Below, piece after piece: positions 10,327 to 22,400 of a stretch of 64,000 nucleotides of DNA. Made by a program: the position numbers and the translations under genes. How positions within the stretch are numbered: position 1 is the first letter of the stretch; every line of letters starts with the position of its first letter. This DNA is from Paulinella micropora (lineage: Eukaryota > Cercozoa > Imbricatea > Euglyphida): NCBI GenBank assembly GCA_009731375.1, contig BJOX01000088.1, forward strand, positions 660,067 through 724,066, written 5' to 3'. The notes beneath the pieces are model-generated. The model ran no database searches and was not told the origin of the DNA. It worked only from the letters and a program-made list of their open reading frames with translations.

Positions 10327-10717
10327 CCAGTCCACCCCGTCCAGCCTACAATTCTGGGACTCTCGAAATTTTGAAATTTTGGATTGGCTCATGCTAACCC
10401 ACTGGCTCAGTATGTATGTTTTAAGCTGCAGACACTTACATAGTCCTCCCTCCCCTCTACGAGAACAACACGCACAGCTGACGCTCTCTCAATTGTGCTC
10501 TTATGTAGCATATGAACTACCTGTATTTTGGAACAAAACGAGAAATTTGGGTGTGGATTTTGAGATTTGGATGGAATATATGTTGGTGAGGGTATGTAGG
10601 AGGGATATATGTGTAAGGACAAATGAATGAGGGAGAAAAACATAAAAAAGAAGAAGTGCTAGGCAGGGTTTAGGCGGACCTGAGGGTTTTAAAAAATTGA
10701 ATTGACCATATTGTCAA
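10327..10717. other. flank of the PAT-like element
   Basis: Small overlapping ORFs occur on both strands without motifs. No gene is called. Confidence 0.5.
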
Positions 10718-11105
10718 GTGGTATGTATGTATGTACATATGTACATTGTATGTATATATGCATGTATGTATGTATGTATTAATGTATGTATTATTGTATG
10801 TATGTATGTATGTATGTACATATGTATGTACACACATGTATGTACATATGTATGTATGTATGTATGTATAAGTACTTGTATGTATGTATGTATGTATGTA
10901 TGTATGTACATATGTATGCATGCATGCATGTACGTACGTACGTACGTTGGTACGTCGAACGTCGTACGTATGTACGTACGTATGTATGTATGTATGTATG
11001 TATGTATGTATGTATGTATGTACGTACGTACGTACGTACGTATGTATGTATGTATGTATGTATGTATGTATGTATCTATGTATCTATGTCTTTGTACATA
11101 CATAC

Positions 11106-11136
<31 letters not shown>

Positions 11137-11255
11137 TATATGTATGTAATGTATGTATGTATGTATGTATGTATGTATGATGTATGTATGTATGTATGCA
11201 TGCATGCATGCATGTATGTATGTACGTATGTATTGTATGTATATATGTATGTATA
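10718..11255. repeat. ATGT/TACG tetranucleotide array
   Basis: About 540 bp of ATGT repeats with interspersed TACG and GCAT blocks. All frames are open, and the predicted Met-Tyr-Val-Cys proteins are artefacts of the repeat. Confidence 0.95.
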
Positions 11256-11264
11256 TATGTGTTT

Positions 11265-11300
11265 CTCCCCTGCTCTCCCCTGCTCTCCCTCTCTCTCCCG

Positions 11301-11334
<34 letters not shown>

Positions 11335-11574
11335 CCTTCTTTCTTTCCTTCTTTCCTTCCTTCCTTCCTTCCTAAGGCTTCCTTCCTTTTTTTCTTTCTT
11401 TCTTTCTTTCTTTCTTTTCTTTCTTTCTTTCTTTCTTCTCTTTCTTTCTTTCTTTCTTTCTTTTCTTTCTTTCTTTCTTTCTTTCTTTCTTTTTTCCTCC
11501 TTCTTCTCGCGCTAGCTCCTCCTCCCCCTTTTCTTCCTCTCTCTCTCTCTCTCGGCGCGCTCTCTCTCTCTCTT

Positions 11575-11605
<31 letters not shown>

Positions 11606-11635
11606 CTCTCTCTCTCTCTCTCTCTCTCGTTCTTT

Positions 11636-11676
<41 letters not shown>

Positions 11677-11706
11677 GTCTCTCTCTCGTGTCTCTCTCTC
11701 TTTTTT

Positions 11707-11737
<31 letters not shown>

Positions 11738-11870
11738 TTTTATTCTTCCTCCCTTTCTTTAGGCTACCCGGGTCCCTTCCTCCCCTTTGTCCTCCTCTTT
11801 CTTTCACCTCATTGACTTTTTCATTCTTTTACTCACCGTCTCTCTCTCTCTCTCTCTCTCTTTCTCTTTC
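11265..11870. repeat. CT, TTTC and TTTA pyrimidine repeats
   Basis: Long CT and CTTT runs with a TTTA array at 11705-11740. The end of this tract reads like a polypyrimidine stretch before GGCGCAG at 11873-11880. Confidence 0.95.
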
Positions 11871-11880
11871 TCTGGCGCAG

Positions 11881-12135
11881 GTATGGGAGGGCACTTAGCT
11901 GTTCTGTTGGCTTCGGTGTGGACTATGCTATGGTTCTCTGCACTGAGCAAAGGTAATGCGGATAAGGAGAACAAAAGGACAAGTTTCTTAGTATTTAAGT
12001 GTGAAGAGCAATGCGCTTCGTCCTCAGCCAATAGACAGATCGATAGGTCGAAAAATCAATAGGTAGATTGATTAAATTGATTGATTCCTAGATAAATACG
12101 TACGTTGTTTATCTCCTGGTGTGTGTTCATGCCTC

Positions 12136-12179
<44 letters not shown>

Positions 12180-12342
12180 GGCCCTTTTAGTTTTTTTTCT
12201 TCACAGCGACCACGAGGGTAGTCACGCTATTTGTGAAAGCCTAGCCAGCCTGTGTGTGGAAAGCGACTGTTCTGAGCAGTACGATAATTATATGCCCCGG
12301 AATCAGCATGCTACGTTCGGTCTGCAAATGCCAAACCTTTGA
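11881..12342 (+). CDS. possible small gene with two exons (weak)
   Basis: After a long CT tract and GCGCAG, an ATG at about 11883 starts a hydrophobic peptide, GGHLAVLLASVWTMLWFSAL, ending before GTAATG near 11953. A second coding stretch after TTCTTCACAG at 12207 reads HEGSHAICESLASLCVESD and ends at a TGA at 12340-12342. The phases do not join directly, so an exon may be missing or the two pieces may be unrelated. A signal peptide followed by a Cys-containing domain is one reading. The composition looks like real coding sequence, but the support is thin. Confidence 0.25.
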
Positions 12343-12462
12343 CCCCTTATTTTTCGTTGGAACTAATTCTTATTTCTGGTTCTTGTTTGTGTCCTGTGTC
12401 TGCTTTGGCTGTGGGAATGCGACTCAGCGCAGCGCATATCAGGTCACTGCCTCATCTTACCA

Positions 12463-12525
<63 letters not shown>

Positions 12526-12551
12526 CTCTGCGCTGTCACTTGCACCAAGAG

Positions 12552-12617
<66 letters not shown>

Positions 12618-12704
12618 CATAAATATATATATATATATATATATGCATGTATATATATACATATATATATATGTGTGTGTGTGTGTGTGTTATATATGTA
12701 TATG

Positions 12705-12757
<53 letters not shown>

Positions 12758-12780
12758 CATATATGTATATAGACACACAC

Positions 12781-12814
<34 letters not shown>

Positions 12815-12840
12815 AAGCATATATACAATATACTTATAAT
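12463..12840. repeat. ATCT, CA, TA and TG microsatellites
   Basis: ATCT repeats at 12463-12525, CA at 12550-12600, then alternating TA and TG runs to about 12815. Confidence 0.95.
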
Positions 12841-13291
12841 GTATGCAGCAGCATATGCGGACGCAGCTGAAGTTGTTCCTTTTCGAATTAGCCCTGAAGA
12901 ATTCGCAACCGGCATCTGCGACTCTTCTTCTTCGTCTTCTTCTTCTTCTTCTTCTTCTTCTTCTTCTTCTTCTTCCTCCTCCTCCTCCTCCTCCTCCTCC
13001 TCTTCATCCTCTTCCTCCTCTTCCTCCTCCTCCTCCTCATCCTCGTGTCATCACTTGAAGAGTGATGTTCGCTTTCTTCATGTGGCTCGTTCAGATCTGA
13101 TGATGTGGACTCTCTCGATGTATTTCAAGAGAAACTCAGACAGCGTGCCCCGAGAATTGTATCACAAGTACAAAGATCCTCAGTTCTTCGACCCGAAAAG
13201 ATATGGTCACAATTTTCTAGCTAATATATTCTTCACTTCTCTCACACACACGGAACCTCGCCTTGAAAATTGGCAGAAAATGAGCGAATAG
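12841..13291 (+). CDS. unidentified ORF with a polyserine tract
   Basis: An ATG at about 12839 gives a frame that reads [13 protein letters not shown], then about 45 serines from a TCT/TCC repeat, then an ordered C-terminal part with [16 protein letters not shown] and [18 protein letters not shown], to a TAG at 13291. The segment after the repeat has balanced composition and could be a real domain. I do not recognise it. A second short frame at 13338-13577 may be its continuation after a stop. It could be a fragment of a host gene or of a transposon protein. Confidence 0.3.
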
Positions 13292-13784
13292 GAACAGAAC
13301 ACACACGTCCTCTCCTCCCCGTATTCCTCTATCTATCTTGTGCAATGGATCCTTTCTCCTTATGTATACGTTGCAAAGAATAGGGATAGCGAAGTGTCAA
13401 ACTTGGCGTAAAAGGAAAACAGGTATGGGACTCCACTTTTGCCGGTTCGATGTCAAAAGAATATATTTATTGATGCCTATCCTTTACTCAACCAAATTCA
13501 ATAACTTCGCCAGTAACCCAATCTTCTTCACTTATATAAATAAAGATCAAAGATGGTGGGAAAATGTGGGAGACTAGCGAAGCCCAAAAACAACCAAGGC
13601 AAACAACAGCCAGTTCCCGTTGTCCGGTCTAACGATAATATATTCTGACCTAAAAAGGGTAACGGACCTTTTTAGTAATATTATCATCATCCGGTTAAGA
13701 GTGCTGTTAATAGGAACAATCTCTTATTGTGTCTGGACCGACACGGGGTATTAATAAAGTAGCACATATTTACCTATTTGCGCC
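13292..13784. other. no gene recognised
   Basis: Mixed sequence with one weak ORF (13338-13577). No repeats or motifs are assigned. Confidence 0.4.
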
Positions 13785-14231
13785 TACAAAGTACGGTAAC
13801 TGTTGAACGTAGATTGTGAGTTGGTATTGCGAGACACTTGAAAATGCTGGTGTAGCACTTGAAGGATGGCTTCAAGTCCAAGTTGTTGTTTCAAGTGTCC
13901 GAAATTCGCCTTTGGAAAAGTCTTCCACAGTCACAAGGGTTGTGCAGGGATTGTGCGGTAATGATTATTTTCCTTTCTCTTGACTGCGTGTCCACAAAAT
14001 TTACCGTAATTTGCTGTTTTCGGGAAATCGGGGAAAAAAGGCAGTAGAGAGGGGAAAATGGTAATTGCTGTGAAAACTTTAATTAACTCGTTTGAAGTCG
14101 TTCCTGGACGAAATCGAAAGCTAGTTAGTGAAGTCGAATCGTCGTGCAGAGGAGAATCTAATGAGCCGGTCAAAAACAGTAAAATGTCAACGGTAGTGGT
14201 TTGGCTGGTCGTTAAAGTGCTCAGTCTGATA
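13785..14231 (-). repeat. LTR-like repeat, copy 1 (putative 3' LTR of the gypsy element)
   Basis: Read on the minus strand it starts TATCAGACTGAGC at 14231. It is about 88-90% identical to 27161-27567 and to the inverted copy at 28628-29090. Its start is directly preceded on the minus strand by a polypurine tract (14232-14243), as expected for the 3' LTR of the minus-strand element at 14559-19420. The outer end near 13785 is diverged and its boundary is uncertain. Confidence 0.6.
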
Positions 14232-14243
14232 GCTCCCCCCCGA
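14232..14243 (-). promoter_or_regulatory. polypurine tract of the gypsy element
   Basis: The minus strand reads TCGGGGGGGAGC immediately before the LTR-like repeat. Such tracts prime plus-strand DNA synthesis in LTR retrotransposons. Confidence 0.6.
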
Positions 14244-14558
14244 CCTAACGGTTGAGTAGAGTTGCGTACAGAATGCCGCGTCGGAGTCACTAACGATTGG
14301 TCAGTGACTTGTCTCAGAAAGAAAAGGAAAAGGAGAAAAGAGAAAAATGAGTCTCTTTAAACCTCAGGGGAAGATGAAAAAAGAAGTGCGTCGATGTGTA
14401 GCGCATTGTAGACGGAGATCAGCCGGGGCCGGATATCGGGATGCGGAAGCGGGACTGAGACAATTGAGGCGCAATAGCGATGCGTTGATATCGGGGAGCT
14501 GACTTCGAGCCGTAAGAAACTAGGTGGCCATGTATCGCACAGCCGAGATGAATTAAGT

Positions 14559-15443
14559 TTAATGCACCAAACATGCCATGCCGATATAGTCACTGAGGTG
14601 TTCAGGTTCGATGAGAATAATCGTTGACCTGCAGGCATAAGAGGCGATCAAGGACTTACAGGGATACTCTGGTCGTGGCATAGCTTGACTAGGGACGATG
14701 GCGGGCCAAGTGGGAAAAGCGCCGTGCTGTGGCGGGTGAAGCCGGTACGATGAGTAAAACCCACTTGAGAGTGTTGAAGTGGCTATTCCTTCGATGTTGC
14801 CTGCTTGCCTTTCTGGAAGATATGCTGGGAAGGATTCGCCGGTGATGAGAGTGCCTTTAAGAAGTTTGAGAACGTTGGCAGGGAGTCGGCCTTTGTCTTT
14901 GTTGGTCTTGTGAGAGCGCCATTCGATGTGGCGATGAACGACTTGATCGTTGGTGGTGTCGAAGAGAAGGGGCTTCCAGGTAGCTAAGGAGTTGCGCCCC
15001 AACGCTGGATAGCAGATTGGTCCTTTGTCTTCGTAGATGGGACGGAAGAGGGGGTTCTTGTCTGAGGTCGTGCCGAGCTGGTGAACTACGAGGTCGTTTT
15101 CCTCGTTCTCTGGGTCCTCATCCAAAACGATGCCAAGTTTAACCTGATCGCGGTCGATGAATGCAACAACTTCGCCGATGCCGTAGTTGACTGAATCGTC
15201 ATCGTAATCGTCTACTGCGACTGTGTTGAGCGGGGCGACGCCATCAGTGGGTGCAGTATACGGGGCGAGGTGTGAGCGGTCGATGCGTTTCAATACCTTG
15301 TTGGTCTTGAGGTGACGCAGCTTGAAACAGTTGGAGCTGACCTGCTCAACGATGGTGTAGGGGCCGTCGAACTGAAGAACGGAAAAGGCTGGAATGCCTT
15401 GTTTGGAGGGCTTTGGGCGGTAGACGGAGACTGTGTCTTCCAC
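14559..15443 (-). CDS. gypsy integrase C-terminal region (GPY/F)
   Basis: This frame continues integrase after a frame change. It contains the GPY/F module, FDGPYTIVEQVSSNCFKLRHL with DRSHLAPY after it, typical of the integrase C-terminus of Ty3/gypsy elements. About 200 further residues follow, with acidic stretches (DEDPENEEND) and a Trp-containing tail (SLATWKPLLFD), of unknown role. The frame ends at 14559. The start is arbitrary because the frame overlaps the preceding integrase frame by about 100 bases. Confidence 0.7.
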   Translation of the reverse strand: MEDTVSVYRPKPSKQGIPAFSVLQFDGPYTIVEQVSSNCFKLRHLKTNKVLKRIDRSHLAPYTAPTDGVAPLNTVAVDDYDDDSVNYGIGEVVAFIDRDQVKLGIVLDEDPENEENDLVVHQLGTTSDKNPLFRPIYEDKGPICYPALGRNSLATWKPLLFDTTNDQVVHRHIEWRSHKTNKDKGRLPANVLKLLKGTLITGESFPAYLPERQAGNIEGIATSTLSSGFYSSYRLHPPQHGAFPTWPAIVPSQAMPRPEYPCKSLIASYACRSTIILIEPEHLSDYIGMACLVH

Positions 15444-16647
15444 TTTCCATTCCTTGACAGCCTTGCGGCGGCCTTTGTTCTTTTGAGAAACGGGCCGGGC
15501 GCGGGTAACGGTGGTGTACGCGCTGACGTAGGCTGTGACAGCGGTGCGGGCGCTGTTCAGCAGGGCGCCTGTTCGGCTGACTGTATTGACAGTGTCGGTG
15601 AGGCGTCGAGCGCAGCGCTGGAGGCGGCGGCGCGGGCATTGACAATCTCCGGCGAATCGAAAAAGTCCAACGTGCAGCGGGGCTTGCGGGCGAGCATTCC
15701 TTCAAAGGCGGTAGTGCCGGTCGCTGTAGATACATATGTGTTCTGAGCGAAGGAGAGAGAAGGGACGATGCTGGGCCAGTTGGTCTTTTCTGCCTTGCGG
15801 AGAGACCGAATGACCGTGCGGATGGCCTTGTGGCAGCATTCGACGTAGCCGAGTTGATGGCCAACGTATCAACGAAGGAACTATGGTAATCGGAAAAGAT
15901 GGATTCCGGAAAACCAAAGATGTAGGCCCACCGGTTGAGGATGAGCTCCACTGTTTCTTCCGCGGACGTGGAGATGCACGGGATAAATTGGAGGAATCGC
16001 GAGAAAAGATCGACGATGGTCAGTATGTATTGAGGGGCGACGCCGGGGATGCCGATGTGGACGTGGTCGAGGCCGATGCCCTGTCCTTGATGTGTCCACG
16101 TGAGCGATGAGTAGCGGCCGTGGTTAAGGGTCCGGCGGGCGTGGACTAGTTGGCAAAAGTGGCAGTCGCGGAGGGCGGCGAGGACGTCATGATGCATGAT
16201 CTCCGTACCGTCTGTGCGGAACCAAACGTAGCGCTCCTTAATGAAAGGGACGAGCGTCGGCGCTTTGGCGTGGTTCTGCATGAGGTGGGCATAGTTGATT
16301 AGAGGGCGGCGCAGCTCTTCTGGGACGTAAACCTTGACGGAAGACTGTTCGGAGTCGATGGTGACAGCGATGCCTTGACGGAGGGTCAATTCGGCTGAGC
16401 CGGCGAAAACGGAAATGACGTCTTCAGTCCAGAGAGGGGCCGTGAGACTGTCCTGTCGTTGCGCATTGATGATCTTTTGGCGTGTGACGCGCTGAGCATG
16501 CGATGCGGCTACGAGAGGATAGATGTAGTGTTGCTCCATGCCAAGTCCGTGAACGAGCCAGACGAGGTTGTCGTCGAGGAACAAGATCTTGCGGCACTGT
16601 TCGACGATCTTCTGTGCAAGAGTGTCATCGGGGACGCAGCGAACCAA
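15346..16647 (-). pseudogene. gypsy integrase zinc domain and DDE core, frameshifted
   Basis: The N-terminal zinc domain shows two histidines in YAHLMQNHAKAP and two cysteines in RDCHFCQLV. The core follows, with the first Asp in GLDHVHIGIPG and the second in FSDYHSSFVD. The third catalytic residue appears in a different frame (GYVECCHKAIRTVIRSLRK, about 15840-15780), so a frameshift separates the second Asp from the Glu. The rest of this frame is therefore not integrase. Homologous reading resumes in other frames toward 15500. The protein cannot be made intact from this copy. Confidence 0.75.
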
Positions 16648-16840
16648 ATCCTAAGGCATGAGCAGTGCGAAAGGTTTGAGGAGAGCGAGCATATCGCGGG
16701 CAACCATCGGGGAGCGTTCAGCGGAGGGAATGACGATGGCCAAGTCCCATGGAGCTTGAATGCTACGTAGAGTAGGGCCGCCGCGGAGGATCCGGCAAGA
16801 AAGGGACTTGAGACTGGTATCCAGGGCCGCGTGCGTGCCT

Positions 16841-17509
16841 TCAACTGCTAACCAGAGAGTTGAACCTGCTCGGGGTGCCGGAATGGTGGATAAAAGCTGA
16901 AGAGTCGCCTCGGCTTCGCCAATCAGGGTGGGCTGGCGGGGGCGATGCAAGGACACGTGAGAGACCGTCGGGGAGTTGGTTTTGTTTACCTGGCAGATAT
17001 TCGACTTTGAATCGAATAGTCTGAAGGTGCTCCAAGACACAGTTGACAACCATGGGGCTGCGAGCGTGCCATAGCCACAACAGGGGCCGGTGGTCGGTGA
17101 CGATGGTGAGTTCGTGATCGCTGGCATCGATGAAGTAGCGGCATTGTTGGATACCGTATATGACGCCGTAGGCTTCACGAACGTAAGTCGCCCATCGTGT
17201 CTGCGTGTCGGTTAGCTTCTGGGAGAAGTACTGAATGACCGGAACGTTGCGCTCTGTGCCACTGTGAAGAGCGCCGCCAATGCCGATCTGGCTTGCATCC
17301 GTCCGGAGGTAGAGTCGTTGTGACGGCTCATACTTTACCAGATTAGGGAGCGTAGTGAGGACACGGCGGAGCTTCCTCATGCATTTCCGCTCGTCTCGGG
17401 TCAGGTAAGGGGCACCGGAGGGCCGAGCGTGAGTGGACTTGAGAAGATTGGTCAAAGGTGCCACTAACCGGGAATAGTCAGGGATATGAGCCTGTATGAA
17501 GTTGGTCAT
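16841..17509 (-). CDS. gypsy RNase H (fragment of pol)
   Basis: The frame begins with the RT connection region (NFIQAHIPDYSRLVAPLTN) and contains RNase H: the first Asp in RTDASQIGIGGALH, Glu in VREAYGVIYGIQQC, and Asp in VTDHRPLLWLW. The HRPLLW box is characteristic of Ty3/gypsy. The last part includes EYLPGKQNQLPDGLSR. All catalytic residues visible by eye are present. It follows the RT frame after a one-base frame change at about 17510. Confidence 0.8.
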   Translation of the reverse strand: MTNFIQAHIPDYSRLVAPLTNLLKSTHARPSGAPYLTRDERKCMRKLRRVLTTLPNLVKYEPSQRLYLRTDASQIGIGGALHSGTERNVPVIQYFSQKLTDTQTRWATYVREAYGVIYGIQQCRYFIDASDHELTIVTDHRPLLWLWHARSPMVVNCVLEHLQTIRFKVEYLPGKQNQLPDGLSRVLASPPPAHPDWRSRGDSSAFIHHSGTPSRFNSLVSS

Positions 17510-17511
17510 AC

Positions 17512-18535
17512 CTAAGACTGAGCGAACTTCAGAATGGATGGGTCTGCCAGCTTGAGGATGGCGTCGACCTTGGAAATATCCGCGGCGATACCTTTCTTGC
17601 TACAGCGCTTGCCCAAAATGTTGAGTTCGCGGTAACCTAAGCGTAGTTTCCGGGCCGAACCATGAAGGCCGGAGTCTCGCATAGCTTGAAAGATGCATCG
17701 GAGCTCGCGAAGATGAATATCGAAGTCGTTGGAGCCGTCTGTGACGTCGTCGAGGTAGGCCGAAGCGGATTTATTCCAAAAGTCCAGATGGCTGAAGGAC
17801 TTGTCCATAGCGCGTTGGAAGTCTCCCGGGGCGCGGTGAACACCTTGAGGCATGAAAATTGGAACTAGGAGTCCTCAGGGTGTCCAAACAGCGAGAATGT
17901 CGCGGCTGCCGTCATCTGGATTGAGTCGCAGATGTGTAAAGCCATCGACCATGTCGATAGAACTAAGGTAGTGCCAACCCGCGAAGCGTTCGCGGTATTG
18001 ATCCGGGTTGGGTAGACCTGGCACAGGCAGGTGGAGGTTGTCGTTGGCTGCGCGGTAGTCTTAGACGTTGCGTATGTCGCGGATGACCTCCTTGGCTAAG
18101 TCTTCAAACTTTCCTACGGGGCAGGCTCGGCTAGCCCAGGCACAATTTGCAGAGGCCATGGACCAGAGGCCGCCTGTAAGAACGTCCATCGCCCAACCTT
18201 TGAGGTACTGGTGTACCGCCGGAGTCCAATGTGGGCGTTGAACCGCGATTGGTTTGACTCCTGGCTTGAGGATGAGCGACACAACAGTGTGGTTGAGACA
18301 CCTGCTTTGTCTTGAAAGACATCGTCGATTTCTCCAAGGAGGCCCATAGGAGTCGTTGTTGTTCTGCAGTGAGGTCGGAGTTGACGACTTCAGATGCGTA
18401 TTTGGGCGCAGGCGGCGCGGTGAGCTTGGCGGCCTGTTTGTCTAAAAAGTCGCGGCAAAGCCTCTCAGAGATGAGAAGCCACGGGGTGCACTGACCGTAG
18501 TTGCCGTACAGTAAAGCATGCGCGGGTCCGGACAT
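17512..18535 (-). pseudogene. gypsy reverse transcriptase, broken
   Basis: The RT runs through three frames. The N-terminal part is at 18535-18131 (LWASLEKSTMSFKTK). The palm with the first catalytic Asp (SSIDMVDGFTHLRLNPDDG) is at about 17960-17900, followed by an in-frame TGA. The finger motif MPQGVHRAPGDFQRAMD and the YLDD box (SASAYLDDV) lie at 17853-17512. Sequence order and spacing fit Ty3/gypsy RT. At least two frameshifts and one stop prevent a full product. Confidence 0.75.
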
Positions 18536-18631
18536 GTTGCAGCGAATTCCGCCATGGCGGGGTCGAAGTATGGAGGATCTTCCACAGCGAAAACTGTGAC
18601 TTCTCGATGGGGGCGGGCCATGGTGGAGGGA

Positions 18632-19430
18632 TCAGGCGGTCTGAATAGGGCGGCGTCTGGAGAGGGCTCCAGACTTGGTGGTCACGCCCGACCCTGTTTG
18701 GTATTCAATCGTTCCTGTTGTCCGGTACCAGGCCGAGCGAACATGAAGAAGTGGCGGAGCTGCAAAACGATGCTGTGGGCGCGGAGGTGGCTTGCAGCGC
18801 GGGTTTTGGACGGGCCGAAAGGCTGTCTGACCGTAATTGGCGGAGCGGCCTTGTTGGTTGGTCCGATATACCCGGTCGGGTTGGTGCTTGCCATCGACGG
18901 CCGGAGGATTTTGGGCCCGCTTGGCGCGTTGAGCATGTTTGCGGTTCTGCTTGTAGCGGGGGCGGCCACCAAGACTACTGTTGAAAGCTGGTCGAGCTGG
19001 TTTCGGTTTAGGCTTGCGTGTCCCGGTAGCGCCAATAGTGTCGATGTGAAGGCAATCGCCGTAGCCGCACTTACACCACAGTTGATGGGTCTTGTTGAGG
19101 TGAAGCGCTTGCCATGCGTCTTGGACATTGTAGGCGAACCGATTGCAGTCGAGTGATGGCATGGTATCTATTGAATACCTAACAGGATCCACACTATATT
19201 TCCCCTTGTAAACTAGTTCAGCGAGCATCTGGCAAACGCGCTCTTTGTCTTCGACGCTTGCCACACCGTTGATGGCTCCTGATGCGTTGAAGAAGGCGCG
19301 GTCCAGAGAGTAAGGGATGATGAGGCCGCAGTTGCTGAAATAGTTGAGCTCCTGTAGGATTTCCTGTCGTACCGAAGTGCGAAGGCTGGGGTTGATAGCG
19401 GAGAGCCGAAATGCTGGTTACCCCTCTACC
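18632..19430 (-). CDS. gag-like protein upstream of the gypsy RT
   Basis: The frame can be read from about 19430 (AINPSLRTSVRQEILQELN) through an ordered helical region to a Cys/His cluster (WCKCGYGDCLHIDT), then a long basic Arg/Pro-rich tail ending at 18632. A helical body, Cys/His cluster and basic tail directly before RT suggest the capsid/nucleocapsid part of gag, although the spacing of the cluster is not a classical CCHC knuckle. An upstream TAA defines the beginning, so the N-terminus is lost or in another frame. Confidence 0.5.
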
Positions 19431-22400
19431 CCCGCTTCCGCTCGCATCGACGTCACGTCAACCCGGCAGATCAACACCAGTTCGGGAAAGGAAGTGTCTT
19501 CAGATGGCCCCGCGTCGTCTCCCTGTTTAGGACCGGCTCCAGAAGTGCCAACCCCGGACAGGAGTGTCCAACCCGTCCTCGGCTTACTTGGCCGGCCATC
19601 AGCGGAGGCCCCCAGACCATCCGCGGGCGCCAATGTGTCCCCCATCGTCGGACGCGGCCGCCTGGATGAGTTTGATCAACCTCAGCGCGTTTCAAGTATT
19701 TGAACCTCGACCAATGTCACCAACCGACCGCGCCCGCATCGATAATCCCTTACTCCTCAAGAGGGTTGAGTTCGCCACTCCATCGGCCGTCGTAAGCGAA
19801 GGCGCGCCTCGACCCGAGACCTACCATCGAGTTCGACCAGTACCGGACACATGGGTACCCAACCGAGCCCACGCGCCCCACTAGACCCACTCGTGGTATG
19901 GATGGAGACCTGTGAATCGTCAAGGAAATCTACGCCAACTACTTCCCAACGTTAGCTTCCGTCTGCATCGCTGATAGACACTCCAGGTGCCCACACCTTG
20001 GTTACTGGATCCCGGAACAGATGATACCTGCCAAGGCCTATGGCCCGACAATGCCATTTGCACGAATCCTATCAACCAATGGGTACACCCTCGGGCGGAA
20101 CACGCGTTGCTACAAACAACAGACGACGGACGTGGAATTTACCGGATCCCGCCACCGAGAAACGAAATTGCATGGCGATCCGTAGAAAACATATATTTCC
20201 CACACTACGACTACTACAGCTTCACTGCTTTCCCGCTTTTGGCGCGAACCTTCACTCCATGGGACGCAGTGTCGGACACAACACCACGCCCATCATCGAG
20301 CTCATCATCGAGCTCATCATCGAGTTCATCTTCGAGCACAACTCCGAGCACAACTTCGAGTTCATCCTCGAACACATCATCGAGCTCGTTTTCAAGTTCG
20401 TCATCGAGCTCACCGTCCGGTTCACAGCGTCCCAAGGCATGAGACAGAGTGGCGTCTACTTGCGAACCGACCCTCGACGCACCCCCTGGGGCCAAGATCA
20501 AGTACGCTTCGATGTTGCTACATTCGGCTTTGATCGCGACAGGCCTACATAACTCATGCAGCAATATTGGCCACCTCGCAATATTCCTCATGAGATGGAA
20601 CTGGATATCTTTCACGACATCACAATAGGACTTGACCTGTTGTCGCCTGGAGATACCCCAATTGCCGTCTTCTACACCGAAGCCCTGTGCCTGCTCAGAC
20701 TTCCCAACATTGCTCAACACCGCCTATTACAGACTCAAAAATCTGGCCTCACGGTGGCAAACGTGCAGGATATTCTCAACAAACTGAAAGGCTCCACCAT
20801 GATGCTCGAATCTATAATTCTGGACTGACCTCAATCATTTTTCACTTCGGCCCGGCGCATGGACGAAGCACGGCACAACTTTTGTGTTCCACCCTCGTCG
20901 GCCGTCACGTGGACCCACCGGCGACGTGGATTATTTCTACACCGGTATGTCATATCATCCCTTCAATGTCTATGGGGATACAAGATATCATCGCATCTTG
21001 GACTCATTGTCAGCCACGCCCCAGACGATGCTCCTCGGAACACTATCCTGGATGTACTCGCTGAAGGTGAATTGCTATTCCCCTGGTGTTGTATGGAGAA
21101 CCCGACGTCAGGTCAATACACCATGACTGGATTCGGTGGCCCGGCATATCAACGCTACATGTTTAAACTCTCAACACGAGAACGCTGCTTCGCTCTACAG
21201 CACTACTTCCACCGACTCCCTTGGATTGATCCTATATGGCTGAAGATCACTGCAACGGACTCCTACTACGGTATCCATATGATATCCCGGTACGCGAGCG
21301 CAGCTACGAATGCACTGTTGACCTCCCGCGGAGCTACTTCAACCTAAGCTCCTTGACCATCTACTTCATTAATCCGACCGATGGTAAGTTCGTCGACTCC
21401 ATCATCCGAGACCATTGGATGGGACTAGCCACGAAGGTAAAGGTCACTACAGGCATGTGTAATCTGGGTGGTTCGGAGGAAGCAGTCAAAAACCTCTCCA
21501 ACTATCTCCGGGAGGCCCACAACTGGTCTGACCCCAACAACCGAGACGCCAACAACAGGAAGTGGCCCACTATGTTTCAATATGTACAATATGAAAACGT
21601 GCACTGGATCATAGCCCAGCCATCTCTCTTATCGCCAGTCAAACCGGCCTTCGCCACAGTCGCGAGATCCACGTAGTCCATCATCCCGCTGACACTACTC
21701 CCTGCGAAGTCGACATCATCAACCCGTACTTGCGAGAGAAGCGTCTGCGAGGCCACCCTATCGGCGTTCTATGCACTCGCATGCGCGAAGACAGCTGGCC
21801 TAATCTCCACATTCGGATATGGAGCGTAGGAGAAAATCTCGCGGCGCTGCCGGACGACGAACATACTCCTGCGGGACACTAGTGGGCTCAACCTGGAGTT
21901 ACCCGACACTAACTAACGTCTCTGCCAATTTTACTGCGAAATGAAGATGTCTGCGACGGATCTCAAGTACGAGACCCTCCTTAATCTTCCCCTTGCAGTT
22001 AGAACGCTGAGCCCGTGGGAAAGACGCGGACACTACCGCATCGGCTTTCCAACTGGGAGTACATTGACCCAGGATTCGATGTGTGCCTGCCCGCCGATCA
22101 GCCCGGAGCACTAGAATCCAGCATGCGCCCGATCGACGTCGATGCGGACACGAACGAAATACAGTTCGTTGCAGATCCCGGCTTCGGCGCCAGCTCCAGC
22201 AGTTCGGGCGCCAGTTCCAGCAGTTCGAGCTCTAGCTCGGGCCCCGCGCCCACCAACACTTCGGGACCAGCCCCCGCTTCGACACCAGTTATTCAGAGTA
22301 CTGCAAGCACATTGCCTGCATCTACTCCAGTCCCGAAGACAGCCTGTAACACTAAACAGCCGACTCCGCACCCGAGACGAGATGACGACGACGACAAGAC

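Larger units (their letters stand above)
14232..19430 (-). mobile_element. decayed Ty3/gypsy retrotransposon (pol block)
   Basis: Order on the minus strand: gag-like, RT, RNase H, integrase with zinc domain and DDE core, GPY/F module and C-terminal extension, then polypurine tract and LTR-like repeat. RNase H before integrase, together with GPY/F, identifies Ty3/gypsy. At least five frame changes and stops break pol. The 5' boundary is uncertain. If the repeat at 26996-27567 is its 5' LTR, the whole element spans about 13.3 kb and includes the blocks at 19410-26343. Confidence 0.8.

Noticed and set aside
10714-11898. Long Met-Tyr-Val-Cys and Ser-Leu-Phe ORFs
   Set aside because: They are translations of ATGT and CT repeats with no domain.
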